A stretch of DNA of 64,000 bases from Yponomeuta sedellus (Eukaryota > Arthropoda > Insecta > Lepidoptera > Yponomeutidae): NCBI GenBank assembly GCA_934045075.1, contig OW203724.1:20737721-20801720 (forward strand). The letters are read 5' to 3'. The translations under genes and the position numbers were made by a program. Under the pieces are notes generated by a model that did not search any database, had not been told where the DNA came from, and saw only the letters and a list, made by a program, of their open reading frames with translations. This document shows positions 1 through 12,345 of this stretch, piece after piece. Positions within the stretch are counted from its first letter, which is position 1, and every line of letters starts with the position of its first letter.

Positions 1-384
1 TTGCCGAGGGCAGTAAACTAACAGTTAATGCTTTCAAAAAGACGCCTGTCACCTCAGTCATCCGAGACCATGGCACCTGTAAAAGTGCCAAAACGTCGGA
101 AAATTGAAAAAATATAACAAAACGAGTGAAATCCTTAAAAAAACAGTTTTAATTATTTAGGGTCACCAACAAGGTATACATTAATACAACCTAGTATTGA
201 CATGCACCAAGGATATAATTGAATGCTACCTTAATTAAAGGTAAAAATTAAAAGACGCCTACGTAAAGGATAATAGCACCTAACCATATAATATGTTCAG
301 GTGCTGAAATTTAAATTACAAAAAGTATATGAAAATATAAGGTTTGAAGCTATTTAAGACCCTAAAGACATGAAAGCTGCAATA

Positions 385-601
385 CAGTCTGTTAGCTTTT
401 AGAATATCCCCCGGGCTCCATGAGTAGGCTTCGGTTTTCGCCGAAAGCACACGAGTGTAATACTACTTCCTGCTCTTCATAAAACTTTTCTTATTAAGAT
501 TATTTAATTAAGTGTCATAATAATTCCGATATTTTTATTACACGAATATATCCGATTATATCCGATAGTAGTCGAGGTATATTCTAAAAGCTAACAGACT
601 G
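385..601. mobile_element. Tc1/mariner-type MITE with TA duplication
   Basis: Inverted ends of about 26 bp begin CAGTCTGTTAGCTTTTAGAA and flank a 217-bp AT-rich body. TA dinucleotides border both ends (383-384 and 602-603). There is no coding capacity. The TA target fits the Tc1/mariner superfamily. Confidence 0.75.
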
Positions 602-606
602 TACAT

Positions 607-742
607 GGGTCATATAATGCGAAATAACAAATACGATCTCCGTCAATTGATCCTGCAGGGAAAAATACAAGGCCGCAGAGGACCAAGCCCCAGAAGAACT
701 CACTGGCTGCAAAACTTGGCTGAATCGTTTCATATAAAATAA
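607..742 (+). pseudogene. LINE reverse-transcriptase C-terminus relic
   Basis: The frame reads GHIMRNNKYDLRQLILQGKI, then a basic GRRGPSPRR stretch and HWLQNLAE before a stop. This is typical of the end of ORF2 in non-LTR retrotransposons. Only this stub remains; the rest of the element is missing. Confidence 0.7.
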
Positions 743-1285
743 ATAAATATTCGTGGACATAGTACACAGATGTCGTTAGCCCTATACTTAGTACAACTAA
801 ATGACTTGTGTTACAGTTGCTAACTCGACGATAGATTTAATACAATAAATACATAGATGGTTTATTGGTTGTTACCAAGACCCGAGACAAACTAGAAAAG
901 TTCGTTTGCTAATTTGGCCGGCCGGGGATCGAACTCGAGACCTTCGGTTTTACAGTCAGCGTGGCAAACCGTGCTGTGTGGTGTCGGCCTAGAGAATAGC
1001 ACAATAGCACCAACCCAAATTCTTCCCGCGGGTGTCGTAAAAGGCGACTAAGAGACACAAACCTGGGGGTGGGCAGCAGCGCCCCCTGCAGTACAATTCC
1101 ACCAAACTGCGATCCCCAACCCGCATGCCCAGCGTGGGGATTATGGGCATTACCCCCAAATGATAGGACAACCTTGCGCTATGGCGCTCATTAGGGGAGG
1201 GCTGTGTCCAGCAGTGGACTAATATAGCCTGAAAAAGAAGAAGAAGAAAGTGGCAAACCGCTGCGCGATCGAGGCCGTCAAATGG
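741..1285 (-). mobile_element. SINE family B copy, split by another element
   Basis: The tRNA-like part (box B as GGGGATCGAACTCGAGACC) is at 920-971 and its head resumes at 1250-1285. The gap 972-1249 is a family D insertion. The remainder (741-900) is the family B body, ending with the conserved AATAAATATTCGTGGACAT block. Confidence 0.75.
972..1249 (+). mobile_element. SINE-like family D, complete copy
   Basis: It starts TGCTGTGTGGTGTCGGCC and ends in AATATAGCCTG plus (GAA)n. The 11-base sequence GTGGCAAACCG occurs directly on both sides (961-971, 1250-1260) and once in the uninterrupted SINE, so it is a true target-site duplication. No tRNA-like head is evident. Confidence 0.85.
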
Positions 1286-1421
1286 GCACCATAAATGTAT
1301 TCCAAGCTGCCATGACACCAGTTACAGTGGCTACAATGATAGACGACCTCCGATAGGAGATGACACTACAAGAGAAAGATAAATTTTGAAATATTGACTG
1401 AATTTTGACAAGTGACTTGTA

Positions 1422-1675
1422 AAGTAGGTACTCGGGGCTGCAAGTGATGCAATTACTTTAGCCAGATGTCGCTGCCTGTACGTAATACAGAGAGTATTGT
1501 AAAGAGGTTCGAAATTTCACTGATGCCGTTAGCCGCCCATTAGCTCAGTTGGAAGAGCGCTGGCATGGTCAGCCAGAGTTCGTGGGTTCGAGTCCCGGCA
1601 TGGGTGGAATTTTAGCCTCTAAATAGGTTTTTAAAATTGTCCTTAGCATGGGTTAGTGCATTAAAAATAATATAA
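1422..1675 (+). mobile_element. tRNA-derived SINE family A
   Basis: A tRNA-like region at 1537-1607 has GCCCATTAGCTCAGTTGG (box A) and GGGTTCGAGTCCC (box B), with the anticodon arm degenerate. It is flanked by the family body and the tail TAGCCTCTAAATAGGTTTTT plus TTAGTGCATTAAAAATAA. Because the flanks recur with it elsewhere, it is a SINE and not a working tRNA gene. Confidence 0.85.
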
Positions 1676-1845
1676 ATATTATTTAATAAATTTTCCTTTA
1701 AGTGTGAAAAAAAATAATACGTAAGTTTATTCAAAATTAGATAGGAGTCCACTCCCATCCTCCGAGGTGGGTACAAGTGGTGATTAAGCCCAAACTCTCT
1801 ACGTTATAGAAGGCACGATTCCCTGTATACAGGCTGATAACATTA

Positions 1846-1990
1846 ATCTTCTTTAATATAAAAATGAATCCCCGAATGTGTTGGTAAGCGCAAATCACGA
1901 GAACAGCTGAATCGATTGCGCTAATTATTTTTTTGGAATATTCTTTGAAGATCGAGGACGGTTCTTACGGAGAGAAAAATAAATAAAGAA
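1846..1990. repeat. Dispersed repeat fragment
   Basis: The segment with GAATCCCCGAATGTGTTGG and GGACGGTTCTTACGGAGAG resembles an interspersed sequence I know from moth and butterfly DNA. Only one copy is in this window, so the call rests on memory. Confidence 0.35.
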
Positions 1991-2175
1991 TCGACTGTTA
2001 GGCGGTACTAAGTTCGTTGGCTCAGCTAGTCATCAATATAAGTAACTTAAGAAATAAAGTAATTATTGCAATCTATCTTTATTGCATAAAATAATAAGGC
2101 CCACTGTTGGGCAAATAATACAATAATATTAATACAAATAAATAACCTCCACGCAGCATAATCACTTTTCCTATT

Positions 2176-2330
2176 CCCAAAATAGGATACCTTGTGCTAT
2201 GTTAACCAGGCAAGGACATCACAGACATGGAAATACACTCAGACTGAGGCCCTTTGTATAAATTTACGGTGGTCCATAGTACGGATGGAACAGTTACTTG
2301 CGTCATGATAACCAGACATCTTCTTTTTCA
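2176..2330. repeat. Dispersed repeat family J
   Basis: It contains GTGCTATGTTAACCAGGCAA and GACTGAGGCCCTTTGTA. The same blocks occur at 16190-16700 and 34046-34160. Family and coding origin are unknown. Confidence 0.55.
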
Positions 2331-2375
2331 CGCCAACCCATCCGGTTTTAGGCTGGGCGCATGCTGCGATGCAGG

Positions 2376-2505
2376 CAACGCAGCACAGCGCAGCACAGCG
2401 CAGCACAGCGCAGCGCAGCACAGCGCAGCACAGCGCAGTACAGCGCAAAACAGCGCAGTACAGCGCAGCACAGCGCAGCACAGTTCAGTACAGGGCAGGG
2501 CAGTT
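2376..2505. repeat. CAGCA/CAGCG minisatellite
   Basis: About 13 short units of the type CAGCACAGCG run in tandem, leaving several frames open on both strands without coding meaning. A related run (CTGCGCTGCGCTGTGCTGCG, the opposite strand) lies at about 2833-2852. Confidence 0.85.
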
Positions 2506-2899
2506 GAGGCAAACATAGGCCCCCTCCGCATGCTGTGATGCAACTATTCGCTCCATTCCTTGGCAATTCTCACCCATAATAACTCGTTCAATGTCTTTTT
2601 TGATTAGTCTGGATGATTTGTGACATACAAACAAGGTTCACAGCGAACTAATTCAATTAAATGTTCTGTCATTGCAACAAAATTGGAAGTAAACACGCCT
2701 CGACGTGTACGCGTCGCGCAAAAATCTGTGCCGGCACTACAACGAGACGCAGAACAAGGCAGACACATGTCTGCGTCGCACGTGCCTGCGCCGCAGCGTA
2801 CGTAGCTTAATGACGTTCCATACTTTACAAAACCTGCGCTGCGCTGTGCTGCGTCGCCTGTGTCTCAGCATGCGCCCAGCCTTAGTCGCGTCCGTCTCG

Positions 2900-3830
2900 T
2901 AATAAGAAATACTTAGCCACGAAGCAAAAGTGTCTCGATCCGAGAGGCCCGGCCTAACGTGTTTACTCCATTACATTCACCTAGAATTTTATGAGGAACC
3001 AGTCTTAAAGACCTCCAGCGGTGGTTATTGTGCCCTAATTCCGGTTCACGGTCTAGGGGGCACGTGGGGCTGGGCGCATTTTATGTTCTGAGCTTGGAGT
3101 TCGACAAACATCGTCGTGTCGCGTTTGCATTAAGTTTTATTACTTCCCGTTCTTGTAAATTTATTCGTGTATTATATGACGTGGCGGGCGGGGGTTGAAG
3201 CCGCAATTTTTTGTCATTATGCTTCACGAAATGAAGAGGACATTGCTCCGGCGCTCGCGGGGTTGATAGGAAGGAATAGGCTTTCACTTTACGCTGATGG
3301 AGAGAATCGTTGGACTTCATACTTCACTTTATTGCAAACCATACTTATATGAAAAATACTTACAAATACATACTTATATGAAAAATACTATTTACAAAAA
3401 TAGAAAAGTGTTCATTCAATTTCAGGAAAAATCTCTTTTAGTCAACCCTTTATTTGGTGATTGAAACATAATAAACGAAGGTGGAAGTACTAATCATATG
3501 ATGATGCCTTCCATGCCGATTTCGGCAACGGCGACCAATTCTGTTTTGTGTTACTGGTGCGTCCTCACATGACTAATGTACCAATTTTAGCAGTAAACGT
3601 CCGAAGACAGGTGCCACATGTGAGGAAGTACTAGTATACTTTTAAAAAGTAATCTCTCGACTCGACGTGCCTATTGTATTATTTACAATGTATCAACAGT
3701 GATTTACATACACTGCCTGTTAGGACAGTCATGAGAAGGATACGGCTAAATTAGGCCGGTTGTGCCGCAGACCACCTTCTCATATAGAGGTGGACCTCTT
3801 GACCTCATCGAAATAATTAAATTCTTATTT
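2900..3830. other. No gene seen
   Basis: Mixed-composition DNA with short open frames only. A direct echo (ATACTTATATGAAAAATACT) occurs twice around 3340-3390. I see no exon or recognisable repeat. Confidence 0.5.
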
Positions 3831-4700
3831 ATTTATCGCGACCGCGCATCAACGAAAGCTGTGCCCAATTACACGGGCAATTGATCAAATGCCCGTTCGC
3901 GTGCCGATACTGACAATATTTCCTCCGCCGTCATTCATGCAAATTATATTAATAGGGGCGTAGCGTATTGAAATAAGGGACGTGTGTAACAATAGATGAC
4001 GGCGCATCAATGCGAGGCCTAGCGCGGCTCAACAAAGGCTCTAACGAGGTCGGACCGGAACGGACCGCGACAGCGCTCGCGCAACTTCCGGCGACGCGCC
4101 GTCGACGATATTTCCGCTCGCTTCACCCCGCGCGTCATAGTAGACCCCCCGTCCCCGTCATAGACATGTTAATGCATTATACTTCCCGCTGGCATATTCA
4201 GGCCGTGTCATTGTCCACTTTTGTGTTTCGAATTTAAACTATCTCAAGTCGGGGCTGTGTAGGTGACATTGCTGAGATTGTTATGTAGAGTTGGAACGGG
4301 CAGGCGAAATGTAACACGCTAGGGAGCGCCGGCGTTTCGACGGACAGGCGGGATGTCTCTAGCCGGTGCTTGGATGTTAAATTTTCGGGTTTTGGGAGCG
4401 AGGATGAATGGTCCGCAACGTCATGCAGGCTGACGGTTCTGAAACAAGTCTATATCCGGCGGCGGACCACGTTCGGCACGCGCACATATTCCCACTGACT
4501 GGAATGAAATGGAAGAGCGTTCTATTTTCAAAGTGATAAACTTGAGAGGTTTAATTTAAATTGACCTACTACCGCGCAGGACAGGTGGCGTCACCTCGGA
4601 ATATTCGGAGCATTTAGCGCGACCGAAATACACTCGTGAACTTAGACTATGACACAAATATTTCCGTTCCGAATCGATTTAGGTACATTGCAGTCGTGCA
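3830..4700. other. CpG-richer unique island
   Basis: This stretch is richer in CG dinucleotides than its surroundings, not obviously repeated, and contains short homeobox-like AT cores such as CAATTGATCAA. The frame at 4010-4237 has no protein-like character. It could be a regulatory region or an unrecognised first exon. Confidence 0.3.
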
Positions 4701-7310
4701 CGGCAATATTGTTTTTAGAAGATAAAGTTTTTAACGAAATATGCACCGTGCATCCGTGATTCGGCGATATAAGACACGAATGACATTGCTTGAAAGTTTT
4801 AGAAGGTCAACACTGCAGACAAATATCGGTTTGCATGAAATGAAATATTTCAAATTGGAGTTACTTTGACACTTTTATATCAATAAGCGTACAATACAAG
4901 GTAGTCAAAGACTTTTTGGCACTGAACAAATCAAACTATGATCACAATAGGCGCGACGAACAGTATCAAATAATCAAAGATTCAAAGATATTAAAGTACG
5001 GGGAAGTACATTTTAAAAGGATTTAAAACACCGATTTAGTTTCATAAAAAATGGGATTACCGATATTTTTAATAAAATGAAAGATTATAATACTGCTTTT
5101 AGCCACTTTGACTGAAACACCAATAACATCGCGTTTAGGTAAATATTTATGTAAATATTTAAATACGACGGCACGCTTAGGTAAATATTTCTTTACTTTC
5201 TTAGACACATCTGATGTTTATTTACCTAGGCTTGATATCGGATTCGACGCCATGACACTGCGAGCGGTTTTACAGATGTAAAATAATTTTAGGAAAATTA
5301 CTTAACCTTCGTGAAACTTCAGTTTAATACTGAAATATACGTTTTTTAGTAAATAATAAATGTGTCTTCACATTACAAAAAGGATCCATTAGAGTTGTTT
5401 ACGTTTTGTAGCGCACCCACTAGCACGCTGGATCTGAGGCAGATCAATGGCAGGGGATGGATAAAAATGATGCCTATGTCCAGCAGTGGACGAATACGGG
5501 CTAACTGATTACGTCACTTAATTTATATCGACTAACGATGATGACGTCAACTCATTCTCTCTCAGATCATCCGAAATCACTTGTAAACGAGGCAAAAAAT
5601 TCAATGTCGCAAAACACTGCAAAGTTTGTCCTTACGTCAGTTGCTCGTGTAGATCCTGCATATTGCATCGTAATGTTGGCGAGAGTTTGCTACAAACGTT
5701 CCAGGTAGCTGGAAACAGACTCGCCCTACTTTACCAACTGTTCAATGTTCGACATTGACATGTATTACTCACGTCTGTCTGAATTGACTTGGCTGGCGAA
5801 CATTAGACTTTGGAGCAGACATGCGCAAAATACTTAATCAAAATGAAATATCTCATCATTTATCATTTGAGGAATTGAGATATCAAAATCACTTTAAGAA
5901 TAAAGCCGGCGTTCTGTTCACTATGGAATGTAATATTTATATTACATCTTTTATATTAGTTTTATAGTTATAATATTATTATACCTACCACAGTGTGACC
6001 CAGTCTCTTACAAAATGTATGACGAGCGATCAAGATGTAATATTTATTAAATATAAATTACTTTTTTCTTTTTTTTTCCACAGTAATAAAATAAAATAAA
6101 ATTACATCTCAGAGTCAAAAGCCGGCTTAAGACGTTTACATGATATACATATATACCGGGTGAAATTTTGTAATCCCACCGGAAGGGAAAATACTCTTAA
6201 TACTGTAGTTTAGCAATGATACTCAAAGAAACCATTCCATTGTTTTGGAAAAGGAAGAAAACTGCATTCAAATATTCTCCAAAACTTGCTTGCCACGACC
6301 AGAAATCGAACCGACTCAAATCTGTAAAAACCACTCACTGTACTTTTATTGCATTATCCCTAACGATGCTATATTTATGAAAATGAAATCTCTTTAACAA
6401 ACATGGTAAAAAAGTCTTTGAATGCACAGCAGTATTCGTTTTTTTTTTCTAAACAGAATGAAGGATTTATTTGAGCACAATTTTTTATCTATGGTATTAA
6501 GAGTACTTTGCCTTCAGGTGGCATTGAAAAATTCTACTCCGTTTTACATGTGATGTTATCGCAGCACAACAAATATGCACCTTATTTCTGATGAAATAGT
6601 CATCAAATTATTTTTTCATTCAGTGGCGGCGATGATTGCCAAACTTTTCGCCGTCAGCGCCATGCACCCGAGTATGCACGATTGATCATTGGAAACCGGG
6701 TGATTAGACCTCGAGCTACTTACAAATTTTATGCAACCGAGAGATTAACATTGTATAGTGTAATGTTTTGATTCCAAACCAGGTATATTGATCCCTGAGA
6801 CATAAGCGAGTAATGTGAGAACCAGGGTTCAAAGTTGTTTGGTGTTATATTTGAAGTGTTTAATAACTGTGTGGTATGTAATGCTTCTTCCTCTAGTCTG
6901 ATATTGATATGATACGTCATGTTTGTGTGATATTGCATTTATAATATGACATGCATCACTTACACAAGTCTCTAGAGTAGACATTCGGCGAAATTCCTTG
7001 CTTGTATATGTTTGATGCATACCTGAAACACGAAAAAAAGATTTAGTAAAAATATAATCAAACGCTCAAAAAGAAATGTTTCTTCTACTTCTTTAGTAAA
7101 AGGGCACACTTATTGTGTTACTCATTTATATAACTATTTCTTATTTTAATAAGTGCTTAGTAAATTTCCGTCATGCACTATTGATAGCTCTGAAACTTTT
7201 TTCTTGTTTTCTGTGCTAAATTATTAAATTATACGACCATACTAAATTTCAATAGCAAATTTGATGCAAAAGAAAACACTTTCTATGCCACGACAATTTG
7301 TACAGTTTAA
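4700..7310. other. AT-rich intergenic DNA
   Basis: No gene supported. A LINE tail relic with GTCCAGCAGTGGACGAATA lies at about 5479-5502. The open frames at 6729-7020 overlap one another and look like chance. Confidence 0.5.
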
Positions 7311-7317
7311 TATGCAC

Positions 7318-7905
7318 TTGGCCGCCGTGGTGGAGTAAGGCCCATACCTTCCTCAGGGAAAAGACCAGTGCCCCCCGGTGGGGACATAATGGGTTGATGA
7401 TCAACTGAAGTTTTGTACCAGACGTTGTAAATCACGCTTAAATTGTTTACCAAGACGAAGAGCACATTCCCGTAATATATTCCTAGTGATTTCAAATTCA
7501 CCCGGCATATTTTAAAAAACCTAAGTATTATTTAACTAAAGCTTTAAAGGTTTAAAATAATTCAACGTAACAGAATAAATTCTCGAGAACCGGTAGGTAA
7601 GTTAAGAACTGCATCAGTTCTAATCAGCAATTCACAGCTTACGGGAAGGATACCAGGAAGAAAACCTAGAGAACTTACACTGAAAGCTTTGCAATCTATT
7701 TTGCTTTCCAAATCTATCAAAACTTAGTAAGATTAATTAAAATATTCGCAAGCGCGATAAATAATTTTTTTGTGACAAATCATACACCAACCACCCTCCA
7801 CCATCCCGAACTTGGCTCCCGTGATGGACTATGGCTTAATTTTTCTGCGATGGACGAAGAGACCCGTGCCCCAGCAGTGGAGACATGCAAAGGGTTGATA
7901 TCAAA
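7318..7905 (+). repeat. Two worn family G 3' ends
   Basis: Segments 7318-7400 (GCCGTGGTGGAGTAAGGCCC to GGGACATAATGG) and 7772-7905 (CCCGTGCCCCAGCAGTGGAG to AAGGGTTGATATC) match the 3' part of family G. The DNA between and after them is unremarkable. Confidence 0.5.
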
Positions 7906-8624
7906 TCATTACAACTTAGTATTTCTTATTAACTCGCGATGCTCACACATAGTTACAGTTTAAAAAGGTCTAATTGCGATTATTACAACCATTACAACTT
8001 CTTGTCAGCTCCTGTTAAAGTAAATAATTCAATCGTCAATGCGTATGATGTAATCACGTAATTTCTGAGTTTAATAATACATTCTACATACGTACTTCTA
8101 TAGGTCACAGGCTTTATCTTAAGATAAATAATAATTTTATTAACAACTATAAATAAGTCAAAAGACCGTGCCTACGGATTGTGAATGGCCACTACTTATT
8201 GCAATCAATTTCTAAATATAGCGTGCCAAAACGTACGTTCCGTAGGCCTTTCTTATGTTGTGCATGTAAAATTAAAAACTAAGAATGACTGCCGCTAACA
8301 GATAAACCGAACAGGTTTCCGAGAGCGGCTAGATTACTAGACACACTTTTTATTTTACATATTTAAAAATCTATTTATTTTACATATTTCACAAAAAAAA
8401 ACTCAAAGAAAGAGTGCCCACTGCGGTTACGCAATTACAAGCACTGAGACATGGAAACACCTCAAGGATACATGTTTCCTTACTTTGCCTTTACCGTTAG
8501 TCAGAGATAAAAGTTAGATTAGATTAGAACTCTGTATTGTATACACCAGAAAATAAAATTCATCAAAAGATATACCAAATATTCACAACTGTACGTAAAC
8601 TAGAAAACAAAATAATTTTTACAG

Positions 8625-8830
8625 ATATGCTAATTTTACTAATATTATAAATGTGCTAGTTTGTAAGTATGTATGTTACTCAATCACGCCAGAACGGCTG
8701 AATGGATTGGGATGAAATTCGGCACAGAGATAGATTATAGTCTGGACTAGCGCATTATGCTACTTATTATCCCAGACTTATACATATGAAAATATCTTCA
8801 CAAACGACGTCATGGGCATCAGCTAGTATA
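8625..8830 (+). mobile_element. Helitron-like non-autonomous element
   Basis: It begins near TACTAATATTATAAATGTGC and ends at GGGCATCAGCTAGT. Both ends match a short non-autonomous repeat common in Lepidoptera that I associate with Helitrons (3' CTAG followed by T, no target duplication). The interior CGGCTGAATGGATTGGGATG is also characteristic. Confidence 0.6.
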
Positions 8831-8839
8831 ATGTTTAAG

Positions 8840-10700
8840 CCGGCAACCTCTTGAAAGTGTCTTACCCGCGGCGCTACCACCCCTATCCTCCAGAGTGAGA
8901 TCAGACAAACAGAGAGAGGAAGTGGACGCAAAAAGATCAGGATGCGAACGGCAGCGTGGCAGACGCAGCCAATGTTGTATTTATTTCATCTCCTAGTGGA
9001 TTAGGCTTCCCAGACCGAGGCACCTGTTGCTCCCGCCCCCTCGCCCCGCTGTGCAAACAGCAAGATAGTTACCGCTGGAGGGAAATATTTAACACCAGAA
9101 GGGTGACTAAACTATTAAAAAAAAGTTGAAAAAAGAAGGTCCAGCAGTGAACTGACACCGGTTGATTATGATGATGATGATTCTTATTATTTTGCATGAT
9201 AAACACGACTTGATGACTGACTAAAACGACTTGAGTAACTCTAAAATATGTACTTATATATTTTATCATTACTGCGTCATCCTTTTCTTCATACAGTGCA
9301 CCAAGTGCCGCATGAACTGTATTGATTTTTAGCCACGTTTTATTGATGATCTTTCTAAAATAAATATTTCACTGTAAAAAAATATTATATTTAATTTTCA
9401 AACATTGAATTGATACAAGTACGTTGCAACTCAGTCAACTGCACATCAACTTTTACACTACACTTGCATCAGTAACGCCCGATTGGCAACCAAAAATATT
9501 TGGTCACTTGATCAGCTTTAGTACTATAAAGCTAAAATATTGTAGATACAACTACATTTTAATTTGGGCTTAATGTCAGTTGTGTATTTAAACTGAGCTG
9601 TATGTTCATTGTACGTTATATTCTCCTGGATTTAATGGCTGAGTTAATCTTGTGTAATCAAATATATTGTGCCGTATGTAGCAAGGCGAGCGCCATTTGC
9701 GATACCGAGAAAAAGTGTATACATTTTTATGCGATTTTTGCTTCCTTCCTTGTATTCTATATATTCGCGCGAGCTCCAGTCATTCGGAATAGATATGTTT
9801 GTTGTTTAGTCTAGTAATAAAAGGTAGGATATGATATAACCAGGGCCTTGGGTTTTAGGAAAAAAAAAACAATTTGCCACCACTGAATTGATAGCACGAT
9901 TGCGGGTATATGTAGTAGGGTAATGACGGTAAAATTCTGTTGAATATTAGGCAAAACCTGTCAAATATTTAAGAAAACTTACAATAAAACTATAAATATA
10001 AAAAAAACTGGTTAACTTTCATCTTAAGAATGATAATATATGAAAAATTACTTAGTTCCCTGCCTTCATGGAAACAGAAATATTTTATTAAATAAGAGAA
10101 AATAGTGAAATAATAGCGTGGGACTTTTGAGTTCACAGAACAAACGTGGCAAATTTTTAAAGGACGTTAAATTGTTGCATTTAATTTTGAATTTTCTGAT
10201 CTAACTGGCTCCCTCACTCACGCACTAATGGATCATCAAAAGTCTTGAGTAGGTACTTCCAATTAAAGATAAAGGTTTTTCGTATTTTCGTTACAGCGCA
10301 GAAGCTGCGCCTTTATAAATGTTAACGCAGGTGAATAAGATGGGTAATAAGAATAAGAATAGAAAAACATTTGGCTATTTAGTAACAGGACGAAAAACAG
10401 ACTGAGGAAACCTGAGTGTCTGAAGTGTTCACATAGCTCAGCGCCGGCATACACCGCATCCTCTCTTTCTGAGAGAAAGCATGTGCCCTGCAGTGCAACA
10501 TATATAAAAGTTGCACAAAAAATACAGTTATTTTAATACCTCATGCATTCAGCTAGTTTTAATGCCAGAGATCTTTGCCATCAAAATCGGAGACCCTTTT
10601 CGGTACATATACGTGATAAGTTTTATGTGTAGTTTGTCTCATTGTAATTTTATGTGCCAAATAAAGATTATTCTATTCTATGCTATTCTATTCCAAACTC
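8840..10700. other. AT-rich intergenic DNA
   Basis: No gene seen. A LINE tail relic with GGTCCAGCAGTGAACTGACA is at about 9138-9180 with a short GATGAT run. The frames at 9069-9269, 9602-9814 and 10263-10454 show no protein-like features. Confidence 0.45.
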
Positions 10701-10734
10701 TTTTTTACTTTTGTAATTTTTTATTCCGTAGTAC

Positions 10735-11095
10735 ATGCCCGCACTCGGGATCGAACCTGGGGCTCTCGCTTGCCAGTCTATAGTTCTACCCACTGAGCTA
10801 CCACCGCTAATTTAAATTGTTTAATTTTCAAAGTTACGTACATTTGTGAATTCGTAGTCGCAATACCACACGCTAACGGTGAAGGAAAACATCGTGAGGA
10901 AACCCGCGGCTTGGTTGGCTCCGCACGTATTGACTAGTCTTTCCTGTGGGCTAGGCCGACTAAGCTGTCAGGGTGGTATAGGTGCTGGGAAAGCCTACAC
11001 CATCTCTAAAACCATGTCCCAGGCACTACAGCGTCGGAGTGGTCCTTTCACCCATCTAGTGTGAGTGAAGATACCACTGGACGCTGTATAAATCA
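10735..11095 (-). mobile_element. tRNA-like SINE family I
   Basis: The complement carries a tRNA-like head; box B here reads CGGGATCGAACCTGG. It is followed by the family block CGCTAACGGTGAAGGAAAAC and ATCGTGAGGAAACC. The part after 10930 (GGCTAGGCCGACTAAGC, GGCACTACAGCG) recurs in reverse at 41750-41940. Confidence 0.6.
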
Positions 11096-11282
11096 TCTCA
11101 ACAAGTAGATGCAAAAAGGCCAATATTTTTATTTATTCCGTAGAATTCTGACATTTCTTAAGTATGTAAGTGATTGTGTTGTGTGAACTTGTGTGAAAGT
11201 TATAATTATTGTTAAAAAAGCTCTCCACCGAAAAAGGGTAATATTTGACCCATTTGAAGGCGACAAGAAATAAAATGCTAGA

Positions 11283-11331
11283 TATTAGTCCCGGCATGGG
11301 TGGAATTTTTAGCCTCCAAATAGGTTTTTAA
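11283..11331 (+). mobile_element. SINE family A 3' fragment
   Basis: Only box B and the tail remain: TCCCGGCATGGGTGGAATTT, AGCCTCCAAATAGGTTTTT. Confidence 0.65.
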
Positions 11332-11804
11332 AAGCTAGATATTACATAATTTTTTACCTACAAATAAAAAAATCTACAAATAAAAAAAGTATAATAAAGT
11401 AGCCTCTTTTCTTACAAAGTGTGCTTCACACATTATTCGGACCGCGTTTCAGTTAAACTAAATGTTGATTTGAACGAGTCTTTTCGCGCCTGAAATACAT
11501 CAAAGAACAACTCGGCACTCGGTCTGTTTATCAACTTGTTACATCAATACGCTCCAGTGTGCTTGCGTTTTTGCTAAAGTCAGACGACTGGTAACTTTGT
11601 GGTAATTTATAGAGAAAATATTAGAGCAGAGTTATTTGTATACAATTAAAAATGAGTACAACATCAGCTAGGGAAACTGCGGAGAAATATGTTTCTCGAA
11701 AAAAAAAGTACTGGCTTCTACTTTTGTATATGACGTACATTTGTGCAAATGGTTTCAGTCTTAAGTTGTATCTAAGTAGATATCTTATTTTAATGCATGT
11801 GATC

Positions 11805-11925
11805 TATAAATTACCTTAAGTGATGAGGCCGCCATTTGTACTACATCTTAAGTTAAGAAATATCTGTGTAATTTCCTTTTTACGTACAGTGAAGTGATTC
11901 TCTATCTATCTATAATTTTAAGGAT
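11805..11925 (+). repeat. LINE 3' end with TCTA tail
   Basis: GATGAGGCCGCCATTTGTAC, AAGTTAAGAAATATCTGTGT and a terminal CTATCTATCTAT run resemble Jockey-like 3' ends. A second worn copy is at about 56865-57000. Confidence 0.5.
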
Positions 11926-12127
11926 TTTTTTCCTTAATCAAGTGTATGAGACAAAATAAATTTAAATTCAACTCTGCAGCAAAAATAATGTTCCCGTACA
12001 AATCCAAACCGCAAAGATTAGTTTAGAATCACAAAACCAAAAACATTTTTTTTGTAGAAGAAACAACAATAAAAACCAATTTAGGTAAGTTGAATGAATC
12101 AACATCGAAACTGATTTAAAATAACAT

Positions 12128-12345
12128 AACACAATATTTACATACAGGCACATATATTGCTTTTGGCCCCACACTAGGATAGCAAACTATTTTCTCTCTG
12201 CCTAGGTAACATATTTCCCATTTCACTAATTAGGGTTCGATTTGAAGGGGAGCCCGAAGTTCTATTATGTCCATGGGAGCGCCCTGTCCAGCCTTACTGG
12301 ATCTGTGGCCCCATAAGGTTTCATAAATTTTGCTAGGACTTTCAA
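12128..12345. repeat. Chimeric repeat, copy 1
   Basis: Family H SINE tail (TACAGGCACATATATTGC) runs into a block CTATTTTCTCTCTGCCTAGG ... CTTACTGGATCTGTGGCCCC. The same junction recurs at 12840-13067. Confidence 0.7.

Noticed and set aside
1537..1607. tRNA genes at this and about 20 other tRNA-like segments
   Set aside because: Each lies inside a longer repeated unit with a constant body and tail, and the cloverleaf arms are degenerate. They are SINE heads.
2239..2566. Cys/Ala-rich frames on both strands
   Set aside because: Created by the CAGCA minisatellite.
4010..4237. 75-codon frame MRGLARLNKGSN
   Set aside because: Arg/Pro-rich composition follows GC content; no splice or start context and no recognisable motif.
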